Shown: positions 62,849 through 64,000 of the stretch, piece after piece
How the letters are laid out: each line of letters opens with the position of its first letter
Numbering within the stretch: position 1 is the first letter of the stretch
From: Paenibacillus sp. FSL A5-0031
GTDB lineage: Bacteria; Bacillota; Bacilli; Paenibacillales; Paenibacillaceae
Length of the DNA: 64,000 nucleotides
Direction: 5' to 3'
Assembly (NCBI RefSeq): GCF_001956295.1
Contig: NZ_MRTD01000002.1
Coordinates: 498,501 to 562,500 of the forward strand
Position numbers and translations under genes: made by a program
Notes under the pieces: generated by a model
Database searches by the model: none
Seen by the model: the letters and a program-made list of their open reading frames with translations, nothing else
Told to the model about the DNA's origin: nothing

Positions 62849-62888
62849 CGCTACACCCGCCCGTCGCTTGTCCTTTTTATTACCTTCT

Positions 62889-62918
62889 ATTTTAACACTG
62901 TTATCCCTTGCTTCACAA
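62889..62918 (-). promoter_or_regulatory. Likely promoter of the wal operon
   Basis: On the - strand TTGTGA (62918-62913) and TAAAAT (62894-62889) with an 18-bp spacer, about 40 bp before the walR start codon. Confidence 0.5.
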
Positions 62919-63011
62919 TGAAACTTCCCTCATGTTGAAAGGTTTTTCCTCAGTCCGCCATCACTGCATGAATAAGTTAAATACTCCATGTCCATACACA
63001 TCATTTTATAC

Positions 63012-63052
63012 GCAAAAAAAAGAAACACTTCGCTTATAGCAAAAGTGTTTCT
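63012..63052 (-). terminator. Terminator after the M23 peptidase gene
   Basis: AGAAACACTT (63021-63030) pairs with AAGTGTTTCT (63043-63052); on the - strand eight T follow. It separates the peptidase gene from the wal operon. Confidence 0.85.
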
Positions 63053-63075
63053 CTCTAGTAAATTATGGGTATATG

Positions 63076-64000
63076 TTATAAGTACTTTAATGGATTTTGC
63101 AAGACGCCGTCCTTGTGTACTTCAAAATGCAAATGAACGCCAGTAGAGTTTCCTGTACTGCCCATGATAGCAATCTTTTCACCCTTCTCAACAATATCCC
63201 CTACTTTGGTATTGTAAGAGCTAAGGTGACCGTATACGGTTTTGTAGCCGTTCTTATGATTGATAATAACCGTTTTGCCTAGACCCGGCTTCGTTCCAAC
63301 AAACTCAACTTTTCCTGTATCGGATGCAAGAATGCTCTTGTTGCCAGTAAGGTCAATACCGTTATGCATGCGTCCCCAACGTTTCCCGAACTTACTAGTC
63401 ATTCTAGATCCGGAGACAGGCATTGCAAACCGTCCTGATCCTTCGCCCAAAACAACCTTCGTTCCTCGTTCAACAATTTTTGGAGTCGCTTCTTTAATTA
63501 CTTCTTTCGTGAGTAGCTCTTCGGATACGACGTAACCATTTTGCTTCACGATTCGATAAGTCATTCGTTTAGAGCCAGCCGTACCATTTGCTATCGTCTT
63601 CGACTCGCCTACACGCATGCTCGCATTTTTCTTAATTTCAACGGGTGGTTCAATCGTTTCAACTTCAACTAAATTCTCGGTTGTCTTTACTGTGAGCTCC
63701 GGTTGGAGCACCGTTAGATCAAGAACATCACCAATCGTTATCTTATCATCTTTAATCCATGCGTTATTCTTATAAATAACCTCTGGGGAAATATCAAATT
63801 TCTGTGCGATACAACCGACGCAATCGCCTGCTTGTACCGTATATTTAGTTGGTTGAATACTGCCTTGAACCAGCATCTTATAAATAGCTTCTGCTTCCAT
63901 GATCTGTTCTGGATCGGTATCGATTGATTCCATCATTACCGCTTCAATGAATTCAACTTCTGTCACTTCACGCCCAGGCTGCTTAGAGGCTGCCTTCGAA
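63076..64000 (-). CDS. LysM-G5-M23 peptidoglycan peptidase, N-terminus beyond window
   Basis: The frame is open to the window edge (in-frame codons continue past 63966), so the start lies outside. About 308 residues are visible: a LysM domain (YTVQAGDCVGCIAQKFDISPEVIYKNN), a G5-type domain (ENLVEVETIEPPVEIKKNASM ... LLTKEVIKEATPKIVERGTK) and a C-terminal M23 zinc peptidase (HNGIDLTG, VYGHLSS, HLHFEVHKDG). It cuts peptide cross-links in the wall, or activates another hydrolase if inactive. All metal ligands (HxxxD, HxH) are present. Its place next to walR fits a WalR-controlled wall hydrolase. Confidence 0.9.
   Translation of the reverse strand, partial: SKAASKQPGREVTEVEFIEAVMMESIDTDPEQIMEAEAIYKMLVQGSIQPTKYTVQAGDCVGCIAQKFDISPEVIYKNNAWIKDDKITIGDVLDLTVLQPELTVKTTENLVEVETIEPPVEIKKNASMRVGESKTIANGTAGSKRMTYRIVKQNGYVVSEELLTKEVIKEATPKIVERGTKVVLGEGSGRFAMPVSGSRMTSKFGKRWGRMHNGIDLTGNKSILASDTGKVEFVGTKPGLGKTVIINHKNGYKTVYGHLSSYNTKVGDIVEKGEKIAIMGSTGNSTGVHLHFEVHKDGVLQNPLKYL

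Noticed and set aside
1-64000. CRISPR arrays, rRNA or tRNA genes
   Set aside because: No regularly spaced repeats and no recognisable rRNA or tRNA sequence were seen on either strand.

Overview
The window looks like a Paenibacillus-type member of the Bacillota. The right end carries walR-walK-yycH-yycI-walJ-htrA-(CxxH/CxxC protein)-rlmH, the origin-proximal order of this group. AGGAGG-type ribosome sites are everywhere, and the sugar genes are of the LplB/YtcP/LipO and YesM/YesN kinds common in Paenibacillus. No rRNA, tRNA or CRISPR array was seen.

Layout. 1-3.6 kb: start of a HelD-like gene, a possible small RNA, a 5'-truncated 3-hydroxyacyl-CoA dehydrogenase and a reductase-reductase-MarR operon. 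3.8-13.2 kb: regulator/effector pairs (hydrolase, DUF4386 protein, Crp-like regulator, a frameshifted MFS exporter with TetR, a DHA2 exporter with TetR, a DUF2798 protein with TetR, a split AraC regulator), several with clear palindromic operators. 13.4-33.6 kb: a beta-1,3-glucan locus. It holds a GH16 enzyme without signal peptide, an oligosaccharide ABC importer, a YesM/YesN two-component pair, a secreted multidomain GH16 laminarinase, a GtrA-like protein, two GH3 enzymes (one membrane-anchored with reversed domain order) and an AraC regulator fused to a GH39-like domain. 33.8-38.1 kb: a protein of unknown function, a MerR operon with two AHSA1-type proteins, and a WYL regulator with a DinB protein. 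38.1-54.5 kb: accessory genes (stalk-domain protein, phosphotransferase, broken AraC/GyrI regulator, IS1182 relic, YheC/D-like ATP-grasp, SUKH/ankyrin cluster, YceI, purine nucleoside salvage operon with Mga-type regulator). 54.5-64 kb: the conserved wal/rlmH block and part of a LysM-G5-M23 peptidase.

How the genes work together. The secreted laminarinase would cut beta-1,3-glucan outside the cell. The ABC importer would bring in oligosaccharides, and the cytosolic GH16 and GH3 enzymes would finish them. The YesM/YesN pair probably controls the importer and the laminarinase: a 16-nt motif with one mismatch lies upstream of both.

Main discovery candidate. The 3' tail of rlmH is repeated in the same orientation at about 38.1 and 44.1 kb, and more degenerately at 47.3 kb and perhaps 39.05 kb. 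All copies lie downstream of rlmH. This is the arrangement made by SCC-type elements of staphylococci, which integrate at the last codons of rlmH. It suggests that 38.1-54.5 kb is a stack of rlmH-targeted islands in a spore-former. No recombinase gene is present in the window.
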